A stretch of DNA of 54,170 bases from a beta proteobacterium AAP51 (GCA_001295905.1 LJHT01000111.1:1-54170); one strand, 5' to 3'; counted from the stretch's first letter, positions 1 through 9,073 are shown. Numbers and translations are program-made. Notes: generated from the letters alone by a model not told the origin.

Positions 1-797
1 GCGCCGCCGCCGCCCGGGCCGCCGCCACCGCCGCCGCCGGCCACGCCTTCCACCAGCGTGGTGGCACGGCCGGCCAGGCCGCCGCCGCCGGTGTCGCGGC
101 TGTAGGCGGCGGTGTTGATGCCGCCGCTGCCGGTGGTGGCGTTGCTGGTGATGAGGGCGCGCACGGGCACGCCGGCCTCAAGGCCTGCGCCCACCCCCAC
201 GCCCACGCCCGTGCCCACGCCGGGGCCGGGCTTGATGTCCTGCTTCAGCTGCACGGCGGCCGGCGCGCCGCTCAGCTGCGCCAGCTCGCTTTTCATCGCC
301 AGCAGTCCCACGCCGCTGGCCACGCGGCGCGCGTTGTCCAGCGCCACTTCGCCAGGCGGTTTGCCTTCCACCGGCCGGCGTGCTTCAGGCACGGGCGCGG
401 CCTTCTTGGGCGGCGTGGGCGGGGCTGGCTTGGCCTCGGCCTGCGGCTTGGCCTGGGCCAGTTCGGTGGCCGCCTCGGCGGCCGGCGGCGGTGGCGGCGG
501 CTTGGGCGGTGCTACGGGCCGCTCCAGCAGCAGCCGCGCCATGGGCGGCGGCAGGGCAGGCGCAGCGGTGCGCTCGGGCGCGCGCAGCGGAATGAAGGGC
601 AGGGCCACCGCCAGCAGCAGCACCACCACCAGCAGCGTGCGCAGGATGCGGCGGAAGCGCTCTTCCTCCGCGGCCGACACCGCCCAGGGCAGCACGGCTG
701 GCTGGTGGCCCAGGCGTTGCAGCTTCTGCAGGGCCGCCAGGGCGCCCGCGGGCAACGCGGGGTGGGGCGAGGCGGGGAGTGCGAATGCCGAGTTCAT
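1..797 (-). CDS. AgmX/PglI-like TonB-type energy-transducer protein (C-terminus outside window)
   Basis: Partial gene. It starts at ATG 797-795, one nt after the upstream ExbD stop, and runs off the left edge with 265 residues visible. Residues about 1-50 are cytoplasmic with a basic stretch (EEERFRRILR). A single membrane helix follows (LLVVVLLLAVALPFIPL), then a long Pro/Ala/Lys-rich linker (PPKPPPPPP and AKPAPPTPPKK) of the kind that spans the periplasm in TonB, then a conserved-looking segment ending in a Gly-rich tract at the edge. The layout matches AgmX/PglI (GltJ/GltG) proteins, which couple a TolQR-type motor to periplasmic and outer-membrane parts and normally end in a TonB-like domain that is not visible here. 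Its place directly after ExbB-ExbD-ExbD supports an energy-transducing role. The specific AgmX assignment is an inference. Confidence 0.75.
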   Translation of the reverse strand, partial: MNSAFALPASPHPALPAGALAALQKLQRLGHQPAVLPWAVSAAEEERFRRILRTLLVVVLLLAVALPFIPLRAPERTAAPALPPPMARLLLERPVAPPKPPPPPPAAEAATELAQAKPQAEAKPAPPTPPKKAAPVPEARRPVEGKPPGEVALDNARRVASGVGLLAMKSELAQLSGAPAAVQLKQDIKPGPGVGTGVGVGVGAGLEAGVPVRALITSNATTGSGGINTAAYSRDTGGGGLAGRATTLVEGVAGGGGGGGPGGGG

Positions 798-798
798 C

Positions 799-1308
799 TC
801 AAGCGTCCATGCGTTGGCGGACGGCGAAGGAAACGTCGCTGAAGTTGGCCAGCGCGCAGGTGGCCATCACCTTGCGCAGCAACTGGTAGGGCACGTCCTT
901 GTCGGCCATGATGGTGACGGCCTGGCCGTCGGTGGCGATGCGTTCGCGGTTCTCCTCGCGCACGGCCTGGCGGCTGGCCAGAATGTCGAGTTCGGCCTTC
1001 AGCCCAGGTATCAGGTCGTCGGGGCTGGCCAGGGCCTCGCGCACCGAGGCCACGCGCCGCCCGCCGGCCAGAATTTCATCGCCTGCCACCACCAGCACCA
1101 CGGTGTCTTTCGGCGCCTGGTTGGTGTTGGCCAGGGGCAGCTGCACGGCCTTGGGGCTGACCAGCGTTTCCACGCCGCTGCCGCTGGAAAGCAGGAAGAA
1201 GATGAGGATGGTGAAGACGTCGATCAGCGCCACCAGGTTCATGTCCATGCCGGTGGCGTTGCGCGCCTTGCGCTGGGCGCGCTTTTCAAGGGCAGACAGG
1301 GCGGCCAT
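799..1308 (-). CDS. ExbD/TolR family biopolymer transport protein (second copy)
   Basis: A 169-aa ExbD/TolR protein. A short basic cytoplasmic N-terminus is followed by one membrane helix that begins with the family signature (MNLVALIDVFTILIFFLL), including the Asp that carries protons in TolR/ExbD/MotB motors. A periplasmic domain follows. It starts at an ATG that shares one base with the stop of the preceding ExbD gene (TGATG), so the two are probably translationally coupled. With the ExbB gene it should form a proton-driven inner-membrane motor. Having two different ExbD-type subunits for one ExbB is the AglR-AglQ-AglS arrangement of Myxococcus. Family assignment is firm; the machine it serves is inferred. 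Confidence 0.93.
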   Translation of the reverse strand: MAALSALEKRAQRKARNATGMDMNLVALIDVFTILIFFLLSSGSGVETLVSPKAVQLPLANTNQAPKDTVVLVVAGDEILAGGRRVASVREALASPDDLIPGLKAELDILASRQAVREENRERIATDGQAVTIMADKDVPYQLLRKVMATCALANFSDVSFAVRQRMDA

Positions 1309-1850
1309 CAGCTGCGTCCTTTCACCGCTGCCGCAGGCGTGGCAGCGGCCGTGGCCGCATTGCCGCTGCGCCGCGGCGCGTCACCCACCGAGATGCTGGG
1401 AAACAGCTCGGCCCGCACCACCTTCGGCCCCTGCGTGGTGACGGTGCCGCGCACGGCGTCCATCACCTGCACCAGCTGGTCGTAGCTGGTGTCGGGCTCG
1501 GCCAGCAGCGTGGCTTCGCGCTTGTCGGGGAACTTGCCCTTCACCAGCACCATCAGCTGCTGCAGCGCCTTCACGTCGTGTTCGGCCCCCAGCACCGGAA
1601 TGCGCTGGATGAGCCCGCCCACGCGGTCGCCCACTTCCAGCGCGTCCTTGCGGATCACCACCTCCAGCTGCAAGTCGTTCACCTTCAGTTGATCCACCGC
1701 CGACTGCTGGGCCGGCAGCTGCAGGTCCATCACCGCCAGGCGCGTGAACACGGTGGTGGCCAGCAGGAAAGGCACCAGCACGACGATCAGGTTGATGAAG
1801 GCCGTGATCTCCAGCTCGGGCACTTGTTTGCGCAGACGGCGCGTTCTCAT
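1308..1850 (-). CDS. ExbD/TolR family protein (first copy, atypical helix)
   Basis: A 180-aa protein with ExbD/TolR organisation: basic N-terminus, one membrane helix (FINLIVVLVPFLLATTVF) and a periplasmic domain. The residue where TolR/ExbD proteins carry the proton-conducting Asp is Asn here (ITAFINLIVVL against the usual LIDVF), so this copy may be a structural partner and the downstream copy the proton-conducting one. That is inference from the motif, not a test. The Ala/Thr-rich C-terminal 25 residues look unstructured. The gene lies 15 nt after ExbB and overlaps the next ExbD by one base. Relatives are AglQ/AglS-type pairs. Confidence 0.9.
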   Translation of the reverse strand: MRTRRLRKQVPELEITAFINLIVVLVPFLLATTVFTRLAVMDLQLPAQQSAVDQLKVNDLQLEVVIRKDALEVGDRVGGLIQRIPVLGAEHDVKALQQLMVLVKGKFPDKREATLLAEPDTSYDQLVQVMDAVRGTVTTQGPKVVRAELFPSISVGDAPRRSGNAATAAATPAAAVKGRS

Positions 1851-1865
1851 GGCGGGGCTGCCTGC

Positions 1866-2543
1866 TCAGTCGGCCAGGCCGGCGCTGGCTCTTTGGTCGC
1901 GCGGCTGCTCACCCGCTAGGCGCTGCACCAGGTTCAGGAAGGTGATCTTGGCGGCTTCCAGGCTGTCGACGATCTCGCTGGCGCGGGCCTGCAGGAAGGC
2001 GTGGATCAGCAGGAAGGGAATGGCCACCATCAGCGCGAAGGCGGTGTTGTTCATGGCCACCGAGATGGAGGCGCTGAGCAGCTCGGCCTTCTCGGCCGGG
2101 TTCACCGAGGCCACCGCCGTGAAGCCCTTGATCAGGCCGATGATGGTGCCCAGCAGGCCCACCAGGGTGATGGTGTTGGCGAAGGTGGCGATGTAGTGGG
2201 TGCGCTTTTCCAGGCGCGGCACGATTTCCATCATGCCTTCTTCCATCGCGTGGTCGATGTCCTCGCGGCGGCGCGCGCTGGCCATGCGCGCCAGCCCGTG
2301 CGAGACGATCTTGCCGATGGCCGCTTCGCTGCTGGCCACCATGCCCGCCGCTTCCTTGAACTTGCCGGCCTGCAGCGTGGGCAGCAGCTGGTCCCAGAGC
2401 TTGCGGTTCTCGCTGCGCGCGCGGCGCAGGTAGATGAAGCGTTCGATGGCGATGGCCAGGCCGATGGTCATCATGGCCAGGCTGGGGTAGAGGAAGGGGC
2501 CGCAGTCGACGAAGAACTTGACGACCGTGTTGAAGGTGCTCAT
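1866..2543 (-). CDS. ExbB/TolQ/MotA family proton-channel protein
   Basis: A 225-aa ExbB/TolQ protein. I chose ATG 2543 because it overlaps the preceding stop (ATGA) and gives the expected N-terminus (MSTFNTVVKFFVDCGPF). Helix 1 is at about residues 14-32. A cytoplasmic loop follows (EEGMMEIVPRLEKRTHYIATFANTI in the family-typical position), then the conserved LVGLLGTIIGLIKGF helix at about 130-150 and a third helix (AFALMVAIPFLLIHAF). This is the MotA/TolQ/ExbB domain in full. With the two ExbD-type genes it makes an inner-membrane motor that converts proton-motive force to movement of a periplasmic protein, most likely the AgmX-like protein. A longer in-frame extension toward 3110 exists but overlaps other genes and is rejected. 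Confidence 0.93.
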   Translation of the reverse strand: MSTFNTVVKFFVDCGPFLYPSLAMMTIGLAIAIERFIYLRRARSENRKLWDQLLPTLQAGKFKEAAGMVASSEAAIGKIVSHGLARMASARRREDIDHAMEEGMMEIVPRLEKRTHYIATFANTITLVGLLGTIIGLIKGFTAVASVNPAEKAELLSASISVAMNNTAFALMVAIPFLLIHAFLQARASEIVDSLEAAKITFLNLVQRLAGEQPRDQRASAGLAD

Positions 2544-2947
2544 CGGGGGGCTCCGGCAGGGACGGGGGTGGCGGTGGGGGAAACGGGGGCGGGGGCGGGG
2601 GCAAGCTGGGGCGCGGGTGCGGTGCTGGCCCCCGCAGGTGCGGCCGCAGAGGTGACAGCGGGCGTGGCCGCACGCAGACGCAGCTGCGCGCTGTAGTCCA
2701 CCTGGCGGCGGAAGACCTCGCGGTCCACCGGTGCCAGGGCTTCGTCCAGCACGCTCTGCACCGGGCGGCCGCTCAGCGTGCCGGGCAGCGGCTTTTTCCA
2801 GGGCACGATGTACAGCACCTTGGGCAGCTCGCGGTTGCCGATGATCTGCGTGCGGTCGATGTCGGCGCGGTCTTGCGCGCTGCCCGCGGTGGCCGCCAGC
2901 AGCAAGGGCAGGGCCAGCGCCGCGGCTGAAAACGAAATTGGTTTCAT
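2540..2947 (-). CDS. small exported protein of unknown function
   Basis: A 135-aa protein with a clear Sec signal peptide (MKPISFSAAALALPLLLAA, cleavage near AGSAQ). A short conserved-looking core follows (residues about 28-95, including QIIGNRELPKVLYIVPWKKP and DREVFRRQVDY), then a Pro/Ala/Thr-rich tail. I do not recognise a family. It overlaps the TPR gene upstream (ATGA) and the ExbB gene downstream by 4 nt, so it belongs to the machine operon. The location implies a periplasmic accessory protein. The tail resembles a flexible linker. Confidence 0.8.
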   Translation of the reverse strand: MKPISFSAAALALPLLLAATAGSAQDRADIDRTQIIGNRELPKVLYIVPWKKPLPGTLSGRPVQSVLDEALAPVDREVFRRQVDYSAQLRLRAATPAVTSAAAPAGASTAPAPQLAPAPAPVSPTATPVPAGAPR

Positions 2948-5900
2948 GGGTTGGCCTTGGTGCCTGGCGCGGTGGCCACGGCCGGGGTTGCGGGGGCGGC
3001 GGGCTTGTCTTCCGTTGCGCTGGCCGTCTTGGCCGCCGGCTTGCGGGCCTTGATCTCGGCCAGCCAGCGGCCCAGCGTGGGCGCGTCGGCCGGTGAAAGC
3101 TCCAGCGCACGTTGGTAGAGCGCCAGGGCCGAGGCGGGCTCGCCCAGGTACAGGTCGTTCAGGATGGCCAGGTTCAGCACTGGAGCAGGGGCCGCGGCAT
3201 CGGCCGCCATGGCGGCTTCGAAGCTCTGCCGCGCCTCCTGAAACTGGCCCTGGCGGCGCTGCAGCACGCCTTTCTGGTTCAGCAGCGGTGCCCGCGCCAG
3301 GCCCTGGGCCTGCGCCAGGGCGGCCTGCAGCGCCGGCAGTTCGGCGGGCAGCTGGGGGTCGACACGTTCGGTCTTGCCGTAGCGCACGGGCTTGAGCTGC
3401 GCCAACGCGGTGAAGCTGCCCTGCACCCAGCGGTCGTACAGGCCCGCGGTGGTGCGGCGGGCGTTGGTCTCGTACAGCTCGATGGCCTTCTCTTCGAACG
3501 GGAAGGCCTGCTCTTCGAGCATCACGTTGTACTGCTCGAGCTCGTCCTTCTTCAGCTTCTTCGGGCGCGCCGAGTTCATCAGTGCCTTGCCGAAGTCTTG
3601 GTACAGGCTGGCGGTGTGAAAGGTGGCGGCGGTGGTCACTTCGGCCACGCCCACCTCGCTGGCGGCGGCATAGGCACGCAGGGCCTCTTCCAGGCGCGCC
3701 TTCTTCAGCTTCAGCTGCTGGGCCAGGGGCTCCACCAGCGCCACCTGCTCGTAGGCGGCACGCACGGGTTCGGCCAACGCCAGCGTGGCCTGGCCGCCCA
3801 GGCTGCGCGTGCGCGGCGTGCGGGCTTCGCCGGCGTTGGCGTCGGCCTGCTGCACGGTGCGCAGCCAGGCCAGCGAGCGCGCAGCCTGGCCGTCGGTGCG
3901 CAGCAGTTCGGCCACGCGCCAGCGCGCTTCCACCGCCGTTTCCAGCGGCTGCGGGTAGCGCTGCACATAACGCTCATAGGCCTGCAGGGCCGTGCTCATC
4001 AAGGGCGTGCTGCCGCTCAGCGGGGGTTCCACGGGCGCGGCAGCCGGCGCGCGCGCCGTGCGGCGCGGGGGCGGTGCAGGCTGGCGTGCTGCGGCCCTGC
4101 GGGCCGTGGCTGCGGGTGGGGCCGCCACCACAGGTGCCGGCGCCGGGGCGGCGCGCGCGGCCTTTTCATGCAGCTCGGCGGCCTGCCACAGCGCGCCGCG
4201 GGCCAGCGTGGCGTCGCCGCCCGGGGCGCTTTGCGCCGCGCTGACCTTCTCGAATTCGGCCGCCGCCAGGCTGTGGCGGCCTTGTTCCAGGTAGGCCAGG
4301 GCCAGGCGCGGAGCCACTTCGCCCTGCAGCGGGTGGCCGGGCTGCTGGCTGCGGAAGTCTTCCAGCGCCGTGGCCGCGCGGGCCCAGTCCTTCAGGCCGA
4401 TGAGCGCGGCGGCAGCATCGAACTGCGCGCTGGCACGCACGGCCGAGTTGGCACTGAGCACGCCGCTGGTGCCCAGGGCGGCCACGCGCTCGAAGTGGCC
4501 CACGGCGGCGCGGGCGTCACCGCCGCTGCGCGCGGCTTCGCCTTGTTTGTAGATGCTGGCGGCCAGGCGTTCGGCCGCTTCCGTGCGGCCCGGGCTGCCG
4601 CTGGCCGAGAGCGCCAGCACCTCGCCATAAGCGCCTTCGGCTTCGGCATGGCGGCCCTGTTCGAAGGCGTTGTGGGCCACCACCGTCCAGGCGGTGCGGC
4701 GCAGTTCGGGCGCGGGCGGCGGCTGCAGCGCCAGGGCCTGGCGCGCCACGTTGCTGGCGGTCTGCGTGTCACCCAGCGCAAACAGCTGTTCGGCCGCGCG
4801 CGTGAGCACCGGGGCACCGCGCACGTCGGCCGGGAAGGCCTGCGCAAACCGCAGCGCGCTGGCCACCGAGGCGCGCTGCAGCTCGGCGCGGGCGGCGGCG
4901 TCGGCCGTGGCCTTCTCCTGCTCGGCATAGCTCAGCAGCGCGGCATAGCCGGCGTCGCTGGCGCGCGGGTGGCCGGCATGCCGGTAGGCCACGGTTTCGT
5001 ACTCGGCGGCGGCGTCGGCCCACTGCCGGTCTTCGAACAGCAGTTCGGCCAGCAGGAAGCGCTGCGCCGGCGCCTGCGCATCGGTGGGGAAAGACACCAG
5101 CAGCGTGCGGTACCAGCGCACGGCTTCCTGGACGTCGCTGCGCTGCTTGGTGCGCTGCGCCAGCGCGTGGTGGTGCTGGGCCAGCTGCGCCAGGTGGGTT
5201 TGCACCAGCGGCTGCACACGCTGCCAGCCGCCCGGGTTGGCGCGGCGGAATTCGCTGTCCACGCCGTAGCGCAGCACGTGGTCTTTCTTGGCCTGCAGCG
5301 CCAGCGTGTCGAAGCCGTTGTTTTCGTACAGCTCGATCACGCGCGCCTGCAGCAGCGGCGCCTGCACGTGCAGCGGCTGGCGGCGCACGAAGAGGGCGTA
5401 GGTGTCGGCGGCGTCCTTGATGCGTTCCTGGCGGCTGTAGAGCTCGCCCAGGGCACCGTAGACGCGGAACTGGTAGGCCTCGCGCGCGGGCGTGGTGATG
5501 AAGGGCGCCACGCTTTCGGCGCCCTGCAGCCCGGCCAGGCTGATGCTCATGACGCGGAAGCTGTCTTCCACCAGCTCGCGGTCGGCGCGCTTCAGCGCGG
5601 GTATCTCGGCCAGGTCGGCTTCTTCGCGCGCGGCGCCCTGCAGGCTGCCCAGCTTCAGATCAAGCACGCCGAAGAAAGGCTGCAGGCCTTCTTCCAGCTT
5701 GCCCTGCTTGAAAAGCGACCAGCCCTGCATGTACAGCGCCCGTTCCTGGAAGGCCGAGGCCTGGCCGGCCTGCAGCACGGCCGCGTAGGCGGCTTCGGCC
5801 TGCGCGTAGTTGCGCATGGCGAAGAGCAGCTCGCCGCGGCGGAACTGCGCTTCTTCGGCGTGCTGGGTGCCGGGGTAGCTGCCCACCAGGCTGCTCAGCG

Positions 5901-6348
5901 TCTTCAGCGCGGCTTCGAGGTCGCCGCCCTGTTCCTGCGCGCGCGCCAGCTGGTACAGCACGCGGTGGTTGCCGGGGTCTTGCGGGTGGGCCTTGAGGTA
6001 TTCCTGGTAGCGCGCGATGGCGGCCTTGTAGTCGGGCTCGCTGCCGGCGCCTTCGGTGGCCTTGCGGTCGGCCAGGTCCATCTCCAGGTCGCCCAGGCGG
6101 CGCAAGGCCTCCGAGCGCTGGGCTGCCTGCGGCGCCAGCGGCGTGCTGGCCAGGAACTGCTGGTAGGCGGCGATGGTCTGTTCTTCGGCCAGCACCGGCA
6201 GGTTGTCGGGCACCACGGTGATCTGCCGGTTGCCCAGGCTGGCCAGCGTGGGCTGGTCGTCGCCCGGCAGCTTCTTCGGGCCGGCACAGGCCGCCAGCAG
6301 CAGGGCCACGGCCAGGGCCGGCGCGGTGCGTTGCAGCAGGGGTTTCAT
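2944..6348 (-). CDS. large TPR lipoprotein (AglT/GltE-like by context)
   Basis: A 1134-aa protein beginning with a lipoprotein signal peptide (LAVALLLAACAGPKK, Cys about 20), so it is anchored to an envelope membrane. Most of the rest is tetratricopeptide-like helical repeats, for example ALKTLSSLVGSYPGTQHAEEAQFRRGELLF near 170 and ALALYQRALELSPADAPTLGRWLAEI near the C-terminus. A Pro/Arg/Ala-rich linker interrupts it at about 730-780, dividing the protein into two TPR blocks. The start at ATG 6348 overlaps the stop of the previous gene by 4 nt. Large periplasmic TPR proteins next to TolQR motors are typical of Agl/Glt/Nfs machines, where they scaffold barrel proteins. No catalytic motif was seen. 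Confidence 0.85.
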   Translation of the reverse strand: MKPLLQRTAPALAVALLLAACAGPKKLPGDDQPTLASLGNRQITVVPDNLPVLAEEQTIAAYQQFLASTPLAPQAAQRSEALRRLGDLEMDLADRKATEGAGSEPDYKAAIARYQEYLKAHPQDPGNHRVLYQLARAQEQGGDLEAALKTLSSLVGSYPGTQHAEEAQFRRGELLFAMRNYAQAEAAYAAVLQAGQASAFQERALYMQGWSLFKQGKLEEGLQPFFGVLDLKLGSLQGAAREEADLAEIPALKRADRELVEDSFRVMSISLAGLQGAESVAPFITTPAREAYQFRVYGALGELYSRQERIKDAADTYALFVRRQPLHVQAPLLQARVIELYENNGFDTLALQAKKDHVLRYGVDSEFRRANPGGWQRVQPLVQTHLAQLAQHHHALAQRTKQRSDVQEAVRWYRTLLVSFPTDAQAPAQRFLLAELLFEDRQWADAAAEYETVAYRHAGHPRASDAGYAALLSYAEQEKATADAAARAELQRASVASALRFAQAFPADVRGAPVLTRAAEQLFALGDTQTASNVARQALALQPPPAPELRRTAWTVVAHNAFEQGRHAEAEGAYGEVLALSASGSPGRTEAAERLAASIYKQGEAARSGGDARAAVGHFERVAALGTSGVLSANSAVRASAQFDAAAALIGLKDWARAATALEDFRSQQPGHPLQGEVAPRLALAYLEQGRHSLAAAEFEKVSAAQSAPGGDATLARGALWQAAELHEKAARAAPAPAPVVAAPPAATARRAAARQPAPPPRRTARAPAAAPVEPPLSGSTPLMSTALQAYERYVQRYPQPLETAVEARWRVAELLRTDGQAARSLAWLRTVQQADANAGEARTPRTRSLGGQATLALAEPVRAAYEQVALVEPLAQQLKLKKARLEEALRAYAAASEVGVAEVTTAATFHTASLYQDFGKALMNSARPKKLKKDELEQYNVMLEEQAFPFEEKAIELYETNARRTTAGLYDRWVQGSFTALAQLKPVRYGKTERVDPQLPAELPALQAALAQAQGLARAPLLNQKGVLQRRQGQFQEARQSFEAAMAADAAAPAPVLNLAILNDLYLGEPASALALYQRALELSPADAPTLGRWLAEIKARKPAAKTASATEDKPAAPATPAVATAPGTKANP

Positions 6349-8435
6349 CGCGCGCCCCCGGGTGGTGTGGTGGGCGAGACGCCGAAACCGGAGCTGGCCG
6401 CAGCGGCCGCGCCCGCATCGGCGCGGCGCGCGAACTGCGCCTGGTCGTGGATCTGCGCAATGGCCAGGCGCGCCTGCGCGGCATAGACCGCCAGCCTTTC
6501 CTGCTGCCCCTGCAGCTCGGCCACGGCGATGTCCTGCAGCTGCGCCTGCACCAGCGCGGTGGTGGTGGCCACTATCGGGCGCATGGCCACGACGCGCTGG
6601 CCCAGCTGGGCGATGCGTTCGGCGAAGTGGGCGTGGCGCGCGGGCTCTTCCTGCTGCGCGCGCAGCAGCGCGGCGTCGCGTTCGCGGGCCTGGGCCAGGC
6701 CCAGGTCGGTGTCGCGCAGGGCCTTGCGGGCTTCCCAGGTGCGGGCGCTGAACTGCTGGCTCAGCTGCCACTGCAGCGCCCCGGCGGCACGGCGCAGGCG
6801 TTCGGTGGCGGCAGACAGCGCGTCCAGGCCTTCGCGCTGCTGCACGTCGGCGGGCAGCGCCGCAGCCGCCTGCAGCGTGGCCTGGCTGCGTTCGATGCGC
6901 GCCAGCAGGGCTTGCTCGGCTTCATTGGCAAAAGCGTGGGCGTCGCCTTCGGCCTGTGCCTTTTCCAGGGCCTGGGCCAGTTGCTCGCGGCGCTGCACCA
7001 GCGCGGCGATGTCGGCGGCGCCGGTGCTGGCACGGGCGGCCGGCAGCATCTGCGCAAAGGCGGTGCGGCGGGCTTCCAGCATGTCGCCGAAGGCACCCAG
7101 GTTGTCTTGCCACTGCGCCAGGTTGCGGTCGAGGAACTGCAGGTCGCGCAGGTTCTTGAAGGCCTCTTGAAAGGCGTGGCCGGCCAGCAGCGGCGCCAGG
7201 TGCGCGGCGTGCGGCATTTCGGGCAGCGTGCGGATGCCGCTGGCGGCGCCCAGCGCGGCCAGCGCATCTTCGCGGTTCTCGGCCAGCAGGCCCTGCACCA
7301 GCTTGCCTGCGCGTATGGCCTCGATGCTTTCGCGCAGCGCGCGCTGCTCCTGCTCGAAACCCTCGGCGGCCTGCTGGTAGCCCTGCAGCGCACTCTGGTA
7401 GGCGCGCAGCTCGGCCAGGGCGTAAGGCACCGCGATGCGCGCTTCCAGCACCGAGGCATCGGCACCGCCGGCCGAGCCGCGCGATGCCAGCTCGGACCAC
7501 GGCACCAGGGCGCGCTGCGGGTCCTTCAGTTCGGCGGCGGCCCAGCCGAAGCCCAGCAGCGCCTTGTTCGACTGCGGGCCCTGCAGGCGCACACGCTCCA
7601 GCGCCAGCCGGGCTTCACGCGGCTTCTTGGCGGCCAGCGCGGCGAAGCCCAGCGCCACGTTGGCGCGGTCGCGCAGGCTGCGCATCTCTTCATCGGGCGC
7701 GGGGGTCTGGCCCACGGCGTCGAGCACACGCTCGCCGCCGACGGCGTCGCCAGCGCGGATCATCGCCACGCCCAGGTTGAAGCTGGCGTACTGGGCCGCG
7801 GCGGTAGGCACCACCTTTTTCTGCGCGGCGGCGCGTGCCATCTGCGCCGCCTGCAGGGCCTGCAGCACGGCCATGGCGCCGGCGTGGTCCTGCGCTTCCA
7901 GCAGCAGCTGCGCACGCAGCAGCTGGTGGTCTTCTTCCAGCGTGGTGTCTCTGTCCTTCGCCGCGCCAGAGCCGGGGCGTGCATCGGTCAGCGGCGCGGT
8001 GATGCGGGCCAGCGCCTGGCTGGCCTGTTCGCCCAGGCCGCGCTGGTGGCGCAGGCGGGCCAGGTAGTACCAGGCGCGGTTCTGCACCTCGGGCGGGGCC
8101 TTGCGTTCGATGAGGCGGGCGAACACGGTCTCGGCCTCGTCGTGCAGGCCGTAGGCCAGCAGCATGCCGCCGCGCAGCACCTCGGCTTCGTCGTCGTGCG
8201 GGCTGATGCGGCCGAAGTGCTGCGAGACCATCAGCCCGGTGATGGCCGCGAAGCTGCGGTCTTGGTAGAAGTGGAAGAGCGTGTCGCCGTAGTGCGGCGC
8301 GGCGATGACCTGGGGCGCGCCCGGCACCGTGGAGGCCGGCGCTGCAGGCGCGGCAGGTGTTGCAGGAGGCCGAGGTTGGGCCGCAGCCTGCACTGCAGCC
8401 AGCACCGCCAGAGCCACGAGCGAACGCAAGGGCAT
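6345..8435 (-). CDS. exported TPR/coiled-coil protein
   Basis: A 696-aa protein with a signal peptide (MPLRSLVALAVLAAVQAAA) and a Pro/Ala linker. An N-terminal TPR-like half follows (residues about 60-330, e.g. EAETVFARLIERKAPPEVQNRAWYYLA), then a long Ala/Gln/Glu/Arg-rich half that looks like extended coiled coil (residues about 470-660). I took ATG 8435, which shares one base with the preceding stop (TGATG); a GTG one codon earlier is the alternative. It sits between the small coiled-coil exported protein and the 1134-aa TPR lipoprotein, overlapping both. It is probably a periplasmic scaffold of the same complex and may bridge the inner and outer membranes, which is inference from composition. 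Confidence 0.82.
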   Translation of the reverse strand: MPLRSLVALAVLAAVQAAAQPRPPATPAAPAAPASTVPGAPQVIAAPHYGDTLFHFYQDRSFAAITGLMVSQHFGRISPHDDEAEVLRGGMLLAYGLHDEAETVFARLIERKAPPEVQNRAWYYLARLRHQRGLGEQASQALARITAPLTDARPGSGAAKDRDTTLEEDHQLLRAQLLLEAQDHAGAMAVLQALQAAQMARAAAQKKVVPTAAAQYASFNLGVAMIRAGDAVGGERVLDAVGQTPAPDEEMRSLRDRANVALGFAALAAKKPREARLALERVRLQGPQSNKALLGFGWAAAELKDPQRALVPWSELASRGSAGGADASVLEARIAVPYALAELRAYQSALQGYQQAAEGFEQEQRALRESIEAIRAGKLVQGLLAENREDALAALGAASGIRTLPEMPHAAHLAPLLAGHAFQEAFKNLRDLQFLDRNLAQWQDNLGAFGDMLEARRTAFAQMLPAARASTGAADIAALVQRREQLAQALEKAQAEGDAHAFANEAEQALLARIERSQATLQAAAALPADVQQREGLDALSAATERLRRAAGALQWQLSQQFSARTWEARKALRDTDLGLAQARERDAALLRAQQEEPARHAHFAERIAQLGQRVVAMRPIVATTTALVQAQLQDIAVAELQGQQERLAVYAAQARLAIAQIHDQAQFARRADAGAAAAASSGFGVSPTTPPGGAR

Positions 8436-9058
8436 CACCAGACCTTCAACTCGAACTCGGGCTGCAGCTTGGCCTGCGTGTCCTTGATGCGCAGCTCGAT
8501 GTAGCGGGGCTCGGTGCCCTTCTCGAACTCGAGCGTGGCGCCGCGCTTGTAGTCGCGCTCGTGCGGGCCGCGGCCGGTGAAGAAGGCGTCGACGCGGTGC
8601 TTGCCGCCGCGCAGGTTGCCCACGTAGACGCGCTGCACGCCACCGCGGTGCAGGGCCTGCACTTCCAGCGGCGTGTAGAGGTGGGTGGCCACCAGCTTGT
8701 CGTCCAGCTTGATCTGCACCGACTCCAGCTCGAAGAGCCTGCCCACGTCCATGCTGACGAACAGCGCCACCTGCGTGCCGGCCGGGAACAGCAGCTCTTC
8801 TTCAAGCACCAGCAGGTCGCGGTTCAGGCGGATAACGTCGGCCTTGAGCTGCTGCACGCGCGTGTCCAGCGCCACGGGGGGCTCGGCGGGTGCGCTTGCG
8901 GCAGCGGCCGGGGCGGGGGCCGATGCTGCGGCGGCAGCGGGTTCCGCCGCGGTGTTGGCCAGCGCCGGCAACGAAGACATCAAGGCGAAGAACAAGGCGG
9001 CCAGCCCGACCCACAGCAGGGCCAGGGCAGAGAGCAGTCGCGGTGTCATGGTGGGCAT
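8435..9058 (-). CDS. exported coiled-coil plus beta-rich protein of unknown function
   Basis: A 207-aa protein with a hydrophobic N-terminal segment (signal peptide or anchor, residues about 6-33), an Ala/Pro/Glu linker and a short heptad-like helix (VQQLKADVIRLNRDLLVLEEELL). A beta-rich domain of about 120 residues ending in VW follows, with alternating patterns such as VALFVSMDVGRLFELESVQIKL. I do not recognise the family. There is no DNA-binding motif, so any regulator label would be wrong. It starts 15 nt after the DUF3570 barrel gene and overlaps the next TPR gene, so it is an operon member, probably periplasmic. Confidence 0.8.
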   Translation of the reverse strand: MPTMTPRLLSALALLWVGLAALFFALMSSLPALANTAAEPAAAAASAPAPAAAASAPAEPPVALDTRVQQLKADVIRLNRDLLVLEEELLFPAGTQVALFVSMDVGRLFELESVQIKLDDKLVATHLYTPLEVQALHRGGVQRVYVGNLRGGKHRVDAFFTGRGPHERDYKRGATLEFEKGTEPRYIELRIKDTQAKLQPEFELKVW

Positions 9059-9073
9059 CTTTCGCGGCGGGTC

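Noticed and set aside
1..60. Gly-rich end as a PE-PGRS-like or surface antigen repeat
   Set aside because: A short Gly run in a TonB/AgmX-type linker explains it; no larger repeat is visible before the window edge.
3112..6486. Long open frame of 1124 codons on the plus strand
   Set aside because: It is antisense to the TPR lipoprotein, with the Gly/Ala/Arg/Gln-rich composition that reverse-strand frames have at this GC content; no domain or ribosome site. The minus-strand gene has signal peptide, TPR pattern and operon overlaps.
8435..9058. Reading the 207-aa gene as an AraC-type regulator
   Set aside because: No helix-turn-helix is visible; it has an export signal and a beta-rich domain, so a regulator label is not supported.
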